Part shown: positions 9,444 through 17,938 of the stretch, piece after piece
How positions within the stretch are numbered: the first letter of the stretch is position 1
How the letters are laid out: the number at the start of each line of letters is the position of its first letter
Source: Blautia caecimuris
Lineage (GTDB): Bacteria; Bacillota; Clostridia; Lachnospirales; Lachnospiraceae
Reading direction: 5' to 3'
Assembly (NCBI RefSeq): GCF_024622975.1
Contig: NZ_JANJZT010000023.1
Span: forward strand, 1-64,000
DNA: 64,000 nucleotides
Notes under the pieces: model-generated
Seen by the model: only the letters and a program-made list of their open reading frames with translations
Databases searched by the model: none
Told to the model about the DNA's origin: nothing
Program-made: the position numbers and the translations under genes

Positions 9444-9619
9444 AAAGTGAAGGAAGAGAAAACAGCAGCAGTCCTGTCAGGATGAAAATAAATTTGAAAT
9501 TAGGGAAGGTTTGATGATGTGCGGGTTGAAACTTGATGTAGGCGGTATAAAAATTAAATTACAGATAAATGATTATAAGCCGACTAGTAAGAAGAAATCT
9601 GCAAACAGATTTAAGGCAG

Positions 9620-10189
9620 GTGAGGACGACGGAAAAGAAATTATCAGAAATGACTTTGGAGGAATTGTGGCAGTTATTTCCTATATGTTTAACAGAACAT
9701 CAATCCTGTTGGCAAGAATGGTATTCAGAGGAAGAAAAACTATTGAAAAGAACCCTTTCTTCAAATGAAAGAATAAGCCATATTGGAAGTACTGCAATTC
9801 CTTCTATTTGGGCAAAGCCCATTGTAGATATTCTTGTGGAAATTCCAAAAGAAAGAAATTTGCTTGAATATAAGGTTCCGATAATAAATAATGGTTATAT
9901 TTGTATGTCGAAAAGTGAAAATGGACTATCTTTTAATAAAGGATATACAGAGAAGGGATTTGCTGAGCGAGTGTTCCATTTGCATTTGAGATATGCGGGC
10001 AATAATAATGAATTATATTTTAGAGACTATCTTATTGAGCATCCAGACACTGCAAGGGAATACGAAAAATTGAAGTTGAAATTATGGAAGAAATATGAGT
10101 ATAACAGGGATGGTTATACAAATGCAAAAACAGAATTTGTAAAGCAATATACAGCTAAAGCAAGAGCTCTGTATGAGAATAGGTATTAA
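9620..10189 (+). CDS. GrpB family protein (UPF0157, nucleotidyltransferase-like)
   Basis: Cytoplasmic protein of about 189 residues. The core pattern RISHIGSTAIPSIWAKPIVDILVEI is the hallmark of the GrpB/UPF0157 family, which has a nucleotidyltransferase fold and no firmly known substrate. An HLHLRY motif follows near residue 120. The start is uncertain. GTG 9620, with AAGG just upstream, gives MRTTEKKLSEMTLEELWQLF, which fits family length. ATG 9650 would also do, while an ATG at 9569 gives an unlikely basic extension. The codons are AT-richer than in neighbouring core genes. Confidence 0.85.
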   Translation: MRTTEKKLSEMTLEELWQLFPICLTEHQSCWQEWYSEEEKLLKRTLSSNERISHIGSTAIPSIWAKPIVDILVEIPKERNLLEYKVPIINNGYICMSKSENGLSFNKGYTEKGFAERVFHLHLRYAGNNNELYFRDYLIEHPDTAREYEKLKLKLWKKYEYNRDGYTNAKTEFVKQYTAKARALYENRY

Positions 10190-10219
10190 CAATTTTGACG
10201 AATCAGAAGAGGTGACAAA

Positions 10220-10600
10220 ATGATAAATGATTTAATGTATATAGAGCTGAAAACAGGATATTCAGATGATGGTCCGGGATGGATCGGGTATGTAAAAACT
10301 TCAAAAACTAAGAGTACCATTTATTTTAATGACCATGCTTTTCAAAAATATAATGGTGGCTATTCAAATTATACAGATATTGAAAATGGTGATGAGTACT
10401 GGATCTCCGGTTTAAAAAAGAAAGAGAGCAACCGCCATTGGGCAGGACGCGGAAAAATCATGATTGACCGCAGAGCTGTGGATACGTATCTTTCCCTGAT
10501 CGGAGAAGAGAAATTACCGTTAAATCTGTTTGAAATAATTGATATAGAAGACAGATTCCCTGTTGAACGAGTGAACAGATTATTAAATGACAGGAGATAA
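10220..10600 (+). CDS. Conserved hypothetical protein
   Basis: 126-residue cytoplasmic protein starting MINDLMYIELKTGYSDDGPGWIG, rich in aromatic and charged residues, with a YWISGLKKK segment in the middle. I recall similar short proteins in Firmicutes, some carrying an apparently mistaken label of deoxyxylulose-phosphate synthase. Nothing here resembles that enzyme, which is about 600 residues long. The ribosome site is GAGGTGAC. Function unknown. Confidence 0.65.
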   Translation: MINDLMYIELKTGYSDDGPGWIGYVKTSKTKSTIYFNDHAFQKYNGGYSNYTDIENGDEYWISGLKKKESNRHWAGRGKIMIDRRAVDTYLSLIGEEKLPLNLFEIIDIEDRFPVERVNRLLNDRR

Positions 10601-10782
10601 AATTCCGGTGAAAGAATAACTGATAGAACAAAGTAAGAATGTTTTCTGAAGAATCGGTCTTTTATAAATGGGAAGAAATATTTTTTATGACAATCATTCC
10701 TGGTAAGAAGGAATAGTCGTTGCATTTGTTTCGAGTGCTTATATTGAATTTGTCTGTTCTGTATAAAAATGGGGATTTGAAA

Positions 10783-11201
10783 ATGAAAATATTGATTTTT
10801 CATGTGATAAGTACTATTGTGATCACAATTTGTATGGTATCGACCTTTTTATATTTTATAAAGAAAAGGAAAAAATTCTCCAAGACTTTAAGGAATAAAG
10901 AGGTTTTTTTCTGAAAATTGGTACAGGGATTCTTTTAGTGGTAATATTTTTTAAAATGTTCATTCCTGCTATTTTAGATATACCATATTATCTCAAAAAT
11001 GATTTTAAGGTTGTTTCGGGATACGCCAGAGATAATGCTAATGGATCAGGAAATATTAGACATGTTACCATAATAAATGAAAAAGATAAACAAGAAATAT
11101 ATGTAGAGTTTTCTTATTCTGATGGCGTAAACAAAGGTGATTATCTAAAAGTTAAATATTTACCTCATACGAAATATGGAATACTTTTAAACAGGAAGTA
11201 A
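10783..11201 (+). pseudogene. Small two-helix membrane protein gene split by a -1 frameshift
   Basis: The first frame, from ATG 10783, encodes a membrane helix and a basic stretch and stops at 10914 just after a run of seven T (10904-10910). The reading frame one base back opens exactly there. It runs through a second hydrophobic helix (GTGILLVVIFFKMFIPAIL) into a soluble tail of about 75 residues ending at 11201. Joined, they make one plausible protein of about 138 residues. The cause may be a lost T, a sequencing error in the homopolymer, or ribosomal slippage at T TTT TTC. Function unknown. Confidence 0.55.
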
Positions 11202-11575
11202 AGGGATCAGACCGGTAAATTTGAAAGAAGTTATATATGAAACATCAGAAAATGCAGGCTGGTATAAAGGAAGATAAATTGATATTGCTTCAGTCTTGTA
11301 CAGTTATGCGGAATATAACCTGATACTAAAAGTTCAAAAGCAATAGATACGTTTGAAGAGTTTTGAAGTTTCTGGATTTCACTTTCAGCTGTTGATTTCC
11401 TGACTTCATAATATCTTTCAGCAAGATAAGAGCAAAGAGTACAGACAGTCTCCATTTTATCCAGGACAATCTGTACTCTTTCTTATTGGAAAACACTGCA
11501 GGAAAAAATTTCTATTTTCTCTTATGGTTTTTCTCATGGATGGTTTTTCATTATTCTGAAGAAAAAATATTCCGC
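11202..11575. other. Intergenic stretch between convergent genes
   Basis: It contains the terminator hairpin at 11434-11481. A minus-strand open frame (11231-11455) has no ribosome site and no upstream room and starts inside that hairpin. Its translation looks coding-like (AERYYEVRKSTAESEIQKLQ), so it might be a gene remnant. Nothing else was recognised. Confidence 0.4.
11434..11481. terminator. Hairpin terminator between convergent transcripts
   Basis: AAAGAGTACAGA (11434-11445) and TCTGTACTCTTT (11470-11481) form a 12-bp stem, followed by CTTATT. Confidence 0.6.
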
Positions 11576-13018
11576 TTATTCCTGCAGGGAATCCTCTGAT
11601 CCAGAATCACTGTCAGACAGATCAGCAGATTCCTGACTGGATTCACCGATCGGTTCAGAGGTTTCGGCAGGCGTGATCCAGGAGCTTCTTTCCTGAATTT
11701 TGGCCAGGATCCGGTCCGCCTCGTCACCCTGGGCAGGAGTGGGCTGATAGTTGTTATAATCATATTCAGAGGAAATGGAGCAGGGGATCACATTGGTGAC
11801 ATTGTCAGCTTTTACTCCGTTTTTATCTACCGTAAAGGTCTGCTGGAAGATCATGGTGTCCATATCGCTTGGGTAGGAATTTCCGCCAAAGCAGAAATTT
11901 CCCAGACTGTAAACAATGTTCTTGCCTTTGTATTCTTCAATTCCCTGAAGCACATGGGGATGATGACCGCAGACAAGATCCGCGCCTTCATCAATGGCAA
12001 GTCTTCCCAGTGTCATCTGGTTGCTGTCAGGAACCTCTTCCTTTTCATTTCCCCAGTGGAAGATCACAATGGTGATCACAGCGCCCTCTTCTTTTACTTT
12101 GGCAATATTCTGTTTTAACTGTTCTTCCCGGTCCAGATGATCTTTCAGCTCATAGATTCCCACAAGTCCTACTTTGATGCCCTTGACATCTATAACAGCC
12201 GTTTCGTCATACCCGAAATGAGTGATCCCCTTCTGATCAAGGGCGGTCAGGGTATCGGTAAAGCTCTGTTCTCCATAATCATGGCTGTGATTATTGGCTG
12301 TATTTACCGCTTCCACAGAACCGGCAGTGAGTATGTCTGCATATTCAGCCGGAGCTTTAAAGGCAAATTGTTTTTCTTCCCGTTCTTCGGAGTCTGTAAG
12401 AGTTCCCTCAAAGTTTGCAATCGTCAGATCGTCTTCAGAAAAAATATTTTTTACATTAGAGAAAAAGTAATCAGCGCCATAGCTTTCGTAATAGGCATTA
12501 AGACTGGTATCATAGTCAAAAGACTCATCTGTGCCAAGGGTGCAGTCGCCAACCACACTGACAGCCAGTGAAACCGGATTCTCCGGAAGATCTGGGTTTT
12601 TGTCAGTCGCTTCGGTGTTTTCATCACCGGAAGCAGTGTCTTTGTCACTCACTTTTTTGGCAGAATTATTTTTCCCCTCTGTCTGAGTGTTCTGTGAGGA
12701 GGCTGATTCTGCTTTTTTGTCTCCGCAGCTTCGGATTACAAAAGAAATAACAAGAAGAAAAAGCAGAAGTACAGCGCCTGCTGTCATAAGAAAGATTTTT
12801 TTCTGCCTTTCTCTGTAATAACGGGATTTGCGGCTGATACGTCGTTTGTGTGCGGCTGCAGAGCGTGAACGGCTTCTGTTTCCGCTGTGAGCGGAAGACG
12901 CTCTGGAGCGCTGAGAGGATGATTTTTTTGCGCCCCGGGAATTGGCTCCGGTTTCCTGCCCGGTCCGGGAACTTTGCCTGGAAGAGTCCGGCTTCTGGTT
13001 TTTGGATGATGGATTCAT
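11576..13018 (-). CDS. CapA family protein (PGA-type metallophosphoesterase fold)
   Basis: Membrane-anchored protein of 480 residues. Residues 1-65 are a cytoplasmic Ser/Arg/Lys-rich segment. A single membrane helix follows (about 70-90), then an acidic low-complexity linker and an extracellular CapA domain (about 140-400). Domain motifs are VVGDCTLG, NFEGTLTDS, NTANNHSHDYG, FHWGNEKE and GHHPHVLQG, which supply the metal-binding residues of this calcineurin-like fold. The family is linked to poly-gamma-glutamate capsule synthesis, but no capB or capC lies nearby, so the role is probably different. ATG 13018 has AAAGGAG upstream and is chosen over a codon at 13036. Confidence 0.85.
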   Translation of the reverse strand: MNPSSKNQKPDSSRQSSRTGQETGANSRGAKKSSSQRSRASSAHSGNRSRSRSAAAHKRRISRKSRYYRERQKKIFLMTAGAVLLLFLLVISFVIRSCGDKKAESASSQNTQTEGKNNSAKKVSDKDTASGDENTEATDKNPDLPENPVSLAVSVVGDCTLGTDESFDYDTSLNAYYESYGADYFFSNVKNIFSEDDLTIANFEGTLTDSEEREEKQFAFKAPAEYADILTAGSVEAVNTANNHSHDYGEQSFTDTLTALDQKGITHFGYDETAVIDVKGIKVGLVGIYELKDHLDREEQLKQNIAKVKEEGAVITIVIFHWGNEKEEVPDSNQMTLGRLAIDEGADLVCGHHPHVLQGIEEYKGKNIVYSLGNFCFGGNSYPSDMDTMIFQQTFTVDKNGVKADNVTNVIPCSISSEYDYNNYQPTPAQGDEADRILAKIQERSSWITPAETSEPIGESSQESADLSDSDSGSEDSLQE

Positions 13019-13292
13019 ACGCAGCTCCTTTGTCATTGGTAAAAAGTAAGCAGACAGCCGGATTTCTGATTAAAAATTCCGGACATCGGCAATTAATAAA
13101 AGTATAGGTATTTTTTGGATTTTCGTCAACAGATTTTCTCTTTTTGTCCAGAAGGTTTTCTGCTATAATGGGGATGTCCGGAACATGCGCCGGAATATAT
13201 AAATATGGTGTCGGGATTATTTTGGGCAGCAGTTATGGACTGTTTTCTGCCTCAGATATCATCCGGATAAATACAGAAGATGGAGAAAAAAT

Positions 13293-14126
13293 ATGTTATA
13301 TATTGGAAATCATACAACCTCATCCAAAGGTTATGAAAAAATGGCTCAGCAGATGATCGCAAACGGAGGAAATACCTTTGCGTTTTTTACAAGAAATCCA
13401 AGAGGAGGCAATGCCAAGGCTATTGACGAGACAGATGTGAAGAAGTTTCTTTCACTTGCCGGGGACAATGGATTTGGAAAAATCGTGGCTCATGCGCCTT
13501 ATACTATGAACTGCTGCGCAGCTAAGGAAAATCTCAGAGAATTTGCCAGAAATACTATGGCGGACGACCTGAAACGAATGGAATATACGCCGGGAAATTA
13601 TTATAATTTTCATCCCGGAAGTCATGTGGGACAGGGAGCAGAAACAGGAATTCAGAAGATTGCGGAGATCTTAAATGAAGTTCTTACTGAAGAGCAGACC
13701 ACAACGGTTCTTCTGGAAACAATGGCCGGTAAAGGCTCTGAAGTCGGAAGGGATTTTCAGGAGCTTCGGCGTATCCTGGATCTGGTGGAAAAAGACCATA
13801 AAATGGGAATCTGCCTGGATACCTGCCATGTGTGGGACGGAGGATATGATATTGTCAATGATCTGGACGGAGTTCTGACAGAGTTTGACCAGGTGATCGG
13901 TCTGGAGCGTTTAAAGGCGGTTCACCTGAATGACAGTATGAATGGACTTGGAAGCCATAAAGACCGCCATGCAAAGATCGGAGAGGGGCAGATTGGACTG
14001 GAAGCGCTGGTGCGGGTTATCCGGCATCCGGCTTTAAAAGAGATTCCGTTCATTCTGGAAACTCCCAATGATGATGAGGGTTGGACAAGAGAAATCGCTC
14101 TTCTTCGAGAAGAATATGAAAAGTAA
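13293..14126 (+). CDS. nfo: Deoxyribonuclease IV (AP endonuclease)
   Basis: Zinc-dependent endonuclease IV that cuts 5' of abasic sites in base-excision repair. The 277-residue protein has the TIM-barrel metal motifs in order: [36 protein letters not shown] and DRHAKIGEG. Length is normal. The start ATG 13293 (MLYIGNHTT) follows GGAG. It is transcribed divergently from the CapA gene and ends at a strong bidirectional hairpin. Confidence 0.95.
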   Translation: MLYIGNHTTSSKGYEKMAQQMIANGGNTFAFFTRNPRGGNAKAIDETDVKKFLSLAGDNGFGKIVAHAPYTMNCCAAKENLREFARNTMADDLKRMEYTPGNYYNFHPGSHVGQGAETGIQKIAEILNEVLTEEQTTTVLLETMAGKGSEVGRDFQELRRILDLVEKDHKMGICLDTCHVWDGGYDIVNDLDGVLTEFDQVIGLERLKAVHLNDSMNGLGSHKDRHAKIGEGQIGLEALVRVIRHPALKEIPFILETPNDDEGWTREIALLREEYEK

Positions 14127-14210
14127 ACAGCTGTAAAAATACAGAAGAAACATTGTTCAAATATTTATATGCAGCTTTTACTGTGTGATGTATCGCATTA
14201 TAAAACAAAG

Positions 14211-14258
14211 CTCCCCTGTCTGATGCCAGTTAAGAAGCATTTCAGCAGGGGAGTTTTT
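14211..14258. terminator. Bidirectional terminator
   Basis: CTCCCCTG (14211-14218) and CAGGGGAG (14246-14253) with a following T-run, between nfo and the convergent dehydrogenase gene. Confidence 0.8.
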
Positions 14259-14260
14259 AC

Positions 14261-15250
14261 TTAGAACTTTACTTCGTTTTTTAGTTTTTTATTATCGCGG
14301 AAATCTGATGCATTCTGAAGGGTAGTCTCGGCTATATTTGTGAGAGCCTCTTCTGTAAAAAATCCCTGATGGGAAGTCATTGCCACATTGGGGAAAGACA
14401 GAAGACGCTGAATGGTGGAGCTTTGCAGAATCCTTTCAGACATATCTTCGTAAACAAGCTCAGATTCTTCTTCGTATACGTCAAGACCTACCGCATAAAA
14501 TTTATGATCCCGGATTCCTGAGATCAGATCTTCTGTTTTGATCAGGCCGCCTCTGGAAGTATTAACCAGAATCACACCGTCCTTCATTTTTGCAATAGAA
14601 GAGGCATTGATCAGATGGTGGGTTTCTTCGGTGAGAGGGCAGTGAAGGCTGATCAGATCACTGGTACTTAAAAGCTCGTCCAGAGATACATATTCCAGAA
14701 AATCCAGTTCGTTGCTGGGATAAAGGTCATAAGCAATGACGCGCATACCAAATCCCCGGCAGATCCTTGCCATGGCAAGTCCGATCTTTCCGGTTCCTAC
14801 GATTCCGGCTGTTTTCTGATAAAGATTAACGCCCATAAGTCCGTTGAGAGCAAAATTATTTTCCCTGCATTTAATATAAGCCTTGTGGGTGTGGCGATTG
14901 GCTGTAAGCGCAAGAGCCATGGCATGCTCTGCAACCGCTTCAGGAGAATAGCCAGGTACCCGGAGAACCTTGATACCATATTTTGCTGCAGACTGCAGAT
15001 CCACATTGTTATACCCGGCGCAGCGCATGAGGATCAGTTTAATGCCCTGAGCATGAAGCTCATTGATCACAGGAGTGCCGATATCAGCATTGACAAAAGC
15101 GCAGATTCCGTCATAGCCTTTTGCCAGAGAGGCTGTTTCTTCATAAAGATTGGCTTCAATAAACTTAAAAGTAATTCCCGGATATTTCGGGGCGAGCTTA
15201 TCAAAAAACTGCTGATCATAGTCCTTTGCGCCATAAAATAAAATTTTCAT
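14261..15250 (-). CDS. D-lactate dehydrogenase (2-hydroxyacid dehydrogenase family)
   Basis: NADH-dependent reduction of pyruvate to D-lactate, a fermentation sink. The 329-residue protein has the NAD-binding glycine motif VGTGKIGLAM (about 151-160). It also has the substrate Arg233 in VNTSRGGLI, a Glu in DVYEEES near 262 and the catalytic His in TSHQGFF near 295. The pattern and length match LdhA-type D-LDH rather than glycerate or phosphoglycerate dehydrogenases, though the 2-ketoacid specificity is inferred. ATG 15250 has AAAGGAG 7 bases upstream. A longer frame to 15337 has no ribosome site. Confidence 0.88.
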   Translation of the reverse strand: MKILFYGAKDYDQQFFDKLAPKYPGITFKFIEANLYEETASLAKGYDGICAFVNADIGTPVINELHAQGIKLILMRCAGYNNVDLQSAAKYGIKVLRVPGYSPEAVAEHAMALALTANRHTHKAYIKCRENNFALNGLMGVNLYQKTAGIVGTGKIGLAMARICRGFGMRVIAYDLYPSNELDFLEYVSLDELLSTSDLISLHCPLTEETHHLINASSIAKMKDGVILVNTSRGGLIKTEDLISGIRDHKFYAVGLDVYEEESELVYEDMSERILQSSTIQRLLSFPNVAMTSHQGFFTEEALTNIAETTLQNASDFRDNKKLKNEVKF

Positions 15251-15636
15251 AAGAAGCTCCTTTCTGAGAGTATGTACTGAAAGTATCAGAATTATAGCTG
15301 ATATGATGCTCTGAAACTGCTGATGAAAGAGGAACATGGAAACAGGAACATTTACAGAAAAACAGCTCCTGAATATAAATACTGTGTGTACAAGTTAATG
15401 AAACTATACCTGGATTTTTATGGAAAGTAAAGAGAAAACAAATAAAATTACTGCGAAATTACTGTGAACAAAGTGAATAATAAAAATAAAAAAGTTTTAC
15501 TGACTTGAAATTTTAAATTCCAGTGCATGATTAAATTCCATATGGGTTTTAATTTTTCAATTTTTAAAAAATTTTTACTGCTTTGCAGTTGTTATTTTTG
15601 AGGACATTGTTATAAGAGTTAAAAATAAATAAAGAA

Positions 15637-15718
15637 CTATAAAAGAGCAAATATTGAATTTTGCACAATAGAATCCGTGATGATTTTGTGCACTTTTTTC
15701 AAGTTTGCTCATTTATGG
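15637..15718. mobile_element. MITE copy 1, internally deleted (82 bp)
   Basis: The termini CTATAAAAGAGC and GCTCATTTATGG match the ends of the 141-bp element at 16444-16584. The middle jumps from GAATCCGT directly to GATGATTTTG, so about 60 bases are missing between short GT repeats. Confidence 0.8.
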
Positions 15719-15735
15719 ATAATAAATTAATAATA

Positions 15736-15838
15736 AGCAGATGTAGAATTTTGCATGGTAGAATCCGTAATATGCGGATGCAAGGAAAACATAAATTTTA
15801 CAGGTACATTTTAAAAGACAAAATAATAAAAAATTTGC
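15736..15838. repeat. Degenerate MITE fragment
   Basis: It contains GAATTTTGCA, GTAGAATCCGTAA, CATAAA and AAAGACAAA-like blocks in the same order as the full element, but diverged. It has lost its right terminus. It forms the region just upstream of the acetyltransferase gene at 15855. Confidence 0.5.
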
Positions 15839-15854
15839 AAAAGGAAGAGAAAAA

Positions 15855-16331
15855 ATGGAAGAATTACAGATAACAGGACTTACAGAAAAAGATTATGAAA
15901 GCGTAAACAAAGCTTATCATAAGCTTCATGAAGAGCATGTAAAGGGAAGACCGGATATTTATACAGATACCCGGGAACTTCTGACAAAGGAGGAGTTTCA
16001 GGAGATTGTAAAAAGCAAAGAGTACGTGGCTGTGGGTGCAAAAAAACAGGAAGAACTGGCTGGCTTTGTGATCGCAAAGAGAAAGGTGACTCCGGAAAAT
16101 CCCATGCTGAAAAAGAATCATACTTTGTATATTGACGCAATTTATGTAATGGAAAAGTTCAGAAAGCAGGGAGTGGGAAGAAGCCTGTATTCTTACCTGG
16201 AAGTTCTGGCAGAAAAAGAAAGCCTTCAGAGAATCGATCTTAAGGTATGGGCTTTTAACGCAGGGGCAGTTGCCTTTTATGAAAGTCTGGGATTTCAGGT
16301 GCAGAGTTTTAACATGGAAAGAAGATTTTAG
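15855..16331 (+). CDS. GNAT family N-acetyltransferase
   Basis: Single-domain acetyl-CoA-dependent acetyltransferase of 158 residues. The acetyl-CoA binding loop is VMEKFRKQGVGRSLYSYL (motif A, about 97-114), and motif B is NAGAVAFYESLGF near the C-terminus. The substrate is unknown. The RimI/YhbS-like length and an uncharacterised N-terminal half suggest a small molecule or protein N-terminus. The gene is embedded in MITE sequence, which supplies its leader. A terminator follows at 16389. Confidence 0.88.
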   Translation: MEELQITGLTEKDYESVNKAYHKLHEEHVKGRPDIYTDTRELLTKEEFQEIVKSKEYVAVGAKKQEELAGFVIAKRKVTPENPMLKKNHTLYIDAIYVMEKFRKQGVGRSLYSYLEVLAEKESLQRIDLKVWAFNAGAVAFYESLGFQVQSFNMERRF

Positions 16332-16388
16332 AGGGATAAAATTTTTGTAAAGATCCTACGACTATTGATTCAGGGATTATGAGTTTTG

Positions 16389-16430
16389 AACCTCCTGGTG
16401 GTTGGCAGACAGGCACCTGGAGGTTTTTTA
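16389..16430 (+). terminator. Rho-independent terminator
   Basis: AACCTCC-TGGTG pairs with CACC-TGGAGGTT, followed by TTTTTT. Confidence 0.85.
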
Positions 16431-16443
16431 TTATTCTTATTAA

Positions 16444-16584
16444 CTATAAATGAGCAAATATCAAATTTTGCACAATAGAATCCGTAACACACAGACATAA
16501 AGGGAATATTAAGCTTTATATGTGCATCTTATAAAGACAAATTCGTGATGATTTTGTGTACTTTTTCAAATTGCTCATTTATAG
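16444..16584. mobile_element. MITE copy 2, intact with 8-bp target duplication (141 bp)
   Basis: Perfect 14-base terminal inverted repeats (CTATAAATGAGCAA at the left, TTGCTCATTTATAG at the right). Directly outside, CTTATTAA occurs on both sides (16436-16443 and 16585-16592), an 8-bp target-site duplication. There is no coding capacity, so it needs a transposase encoded elsewhere. It is nearly identical to the copy at 54379. Confidence 0.9.
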
Positions 16585-16594
16585 CTTATTAAAA

Positions 16595-16642
16595 TAAAAA
16601 ATGCCGAAGTGCATATTCATTCAAGTATACACCCCGGCATTT
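16595..16642 (-). terminator. Terminator of the tyrA-aroA operon
   Basis: CGGCAT/ATGCCG stem (16601-16606 with 16635-16640) followed on the minus strand by a T-run. The sequence lies just past the right target duplication of the MITE. Confidence 0.65.
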
Positions 16643-16658
16643 ACTGTAAAACGTTCTC

Positions 16659-17930
16659 TTACACAAAAGAATAGAGATCCTTATAAAAATCAGGATAGGA
16701 GATATTAACGCATTCTCCGCCCCGGATATCCATAGTTCCCTCACAGATTGTTCCGGCTACTGCAAAGGACATGGCGATCCGGTGATCCAGATGGGAATCA
16801 ATGACAGCTCCGTGAAGGGGCTTCCCGCCGTGAATGATCATTCCGTCATCTGTTCCCTCAATGTCTGCGCCCATTCGTTTCAGGTTATCCACCATAACCG
16901 CAATCCGGTCAGATTCCTTTACCTTCAGCTCCTGAGCGTCCCGGATCACGGTTGTTCCTTCTGCAAAGGCTGCCATAACTGCCAGCATGGGAATTTCATC
17001 GATCAGGGTCGGGATATCTGCTCCTTCAATGACGGTTCCTTTCAGACTGCTTGTACGGATCAGAAGGTCAGCCGTAGGCTCCCCGTCATGCTTTTCATTT
17101 AAAAGAGTAAGGTCAGCTCCCATGGCGCGGCAGATTTTAAGGATTCCTGCTCTGGTAGGATTAATGCCTACATTTTTAAGAAGAATCTCACTGTCTGGAG
17201 TCAGAAGACCTGCGGCAATAAAATAGGCGGCAGATGAAATATCTCCGGGAACAGTGATTTCTCTTGCCTCAAGAACAGGCTCCGGTTTAATGGAGGCTGT
17301 GGTATTTTCCGAAGTTATTTCAGCGCCGAAATAATTCAGCATAATCTCGGTATGGTTTCTGGAAAGGAAAGGTTCCGTTACACTGGTAATACCATCGCCG
17401 TACATACCTGCCAGAAGTACGCAGGATTTTACCTGAGCGGAAGCTACCGGAGAATCGTAGTGAATGGCATGAAGGTTTTTTCCATGAATCATAAGCGGAG
17501 CGCATCCGTTTCCCTTCTGGCTTGTGATGTCTGCTCCCATGAGGGTAAGAGGAGTAATGATCCGGTTCATGGGACGGGTACGGATAGAGTCGTCTCCGTC
17601 AAGTCTGGAAGAAAAATCCTGACCTGCCAGGATTCCGGAGATCAGTCTGGTGGTGGTTCCGCTGTTACCTACATCAAGAGTTTCTGTTGGGGAGATCAGT
17701 CCGTGGAGACCTTTTCCCCGCACAAGGATTCCCTCTTTGGTGTGTTCAATTTCAATTCCCATTTTGCGGAAGCAGGAAATTGTAGAAAGGCAGTCGGCGC
17801 CTTCCAGAAAGTGAGAGATTTTTGTGGTTCCTTTTGCGAGAGCGCCGAACATGACTGCCCTGTGGGAAATGGATTTATCTCCGGGAACAGTAAGTGTTCC
17901 CCGAAGACCTGTCTGTTTTTTGATTTCCAT
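16659..17930 (-). CDS. aroA: 3-phosphoshikimate 1-carboxyvinyltransferase (EPSP synthase)
   Basis: Sixth step of the shikimate pathway: joins phosphoenolpyruvate to shikimate-3-phosphate. The 423-residue protein shows PGDKSISHRAVM at the N-terminus, GNSGTTTRL, the substrate-binding LDGDDSIRTRPM and PGDISSAAYF, and the C-terminal VKESDRI and DHRIAMSFAV motifs. It is the second gene of an operon with tyrA, 8 bases downstream of its stop, so translation is likely coupled. Length and motifs are complete. Confidence 0.96.
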   Translation of the reverse strand: MEIKKQTGLRGTLTVPGDKSISHRAVMFGALAKGTTKISHFLEGADCLSTISCFRKMGIEIEHTKEGILVRGKGLHGLISPTETLDVGNSGTTTRLISGILAGQDFSSRLDGDDSIRTRPMNRIITPLTLMGADITSQKGNGCAPLMIHGKNLHAIHYDSPVASAQVKSCVLLAGMYGDGITSVTEPFLSRNHTEIMLNYFGAEITSENTTASIKPEPVLEAREITVPGDISSAAYFIAAGLLTPDSEILLKNVGINPTRAGILKICRAMGADLTLLNEKHDGEPTADLLIRTSSLKGTVIEGADIPTLIDEIPMLAVMAAFAEGTTVIRDAQELKVKESDRIAVMVDNLKRMGADIEGTDDGMIIHGGKPLHGAVIDSHLDHRIAMSFAVAGTICEGTMDIRGGECVNISYPDFYKDLYSFV

Positions 17931-17938
17931 ATCATTAC

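Noticed and set aside
9511..9768. 85-codon plus-strand frame overlapping the GrpB gene start
   Set aside because: Different frame from the clear GrpB homology. The residue pattern is not protein-like after residue 30.
13144..13356. 70-codon frame overlapping the start of nfo
   Set aside because: Out of frame with nfo, no family pattern, and it covers the likely promoter region.
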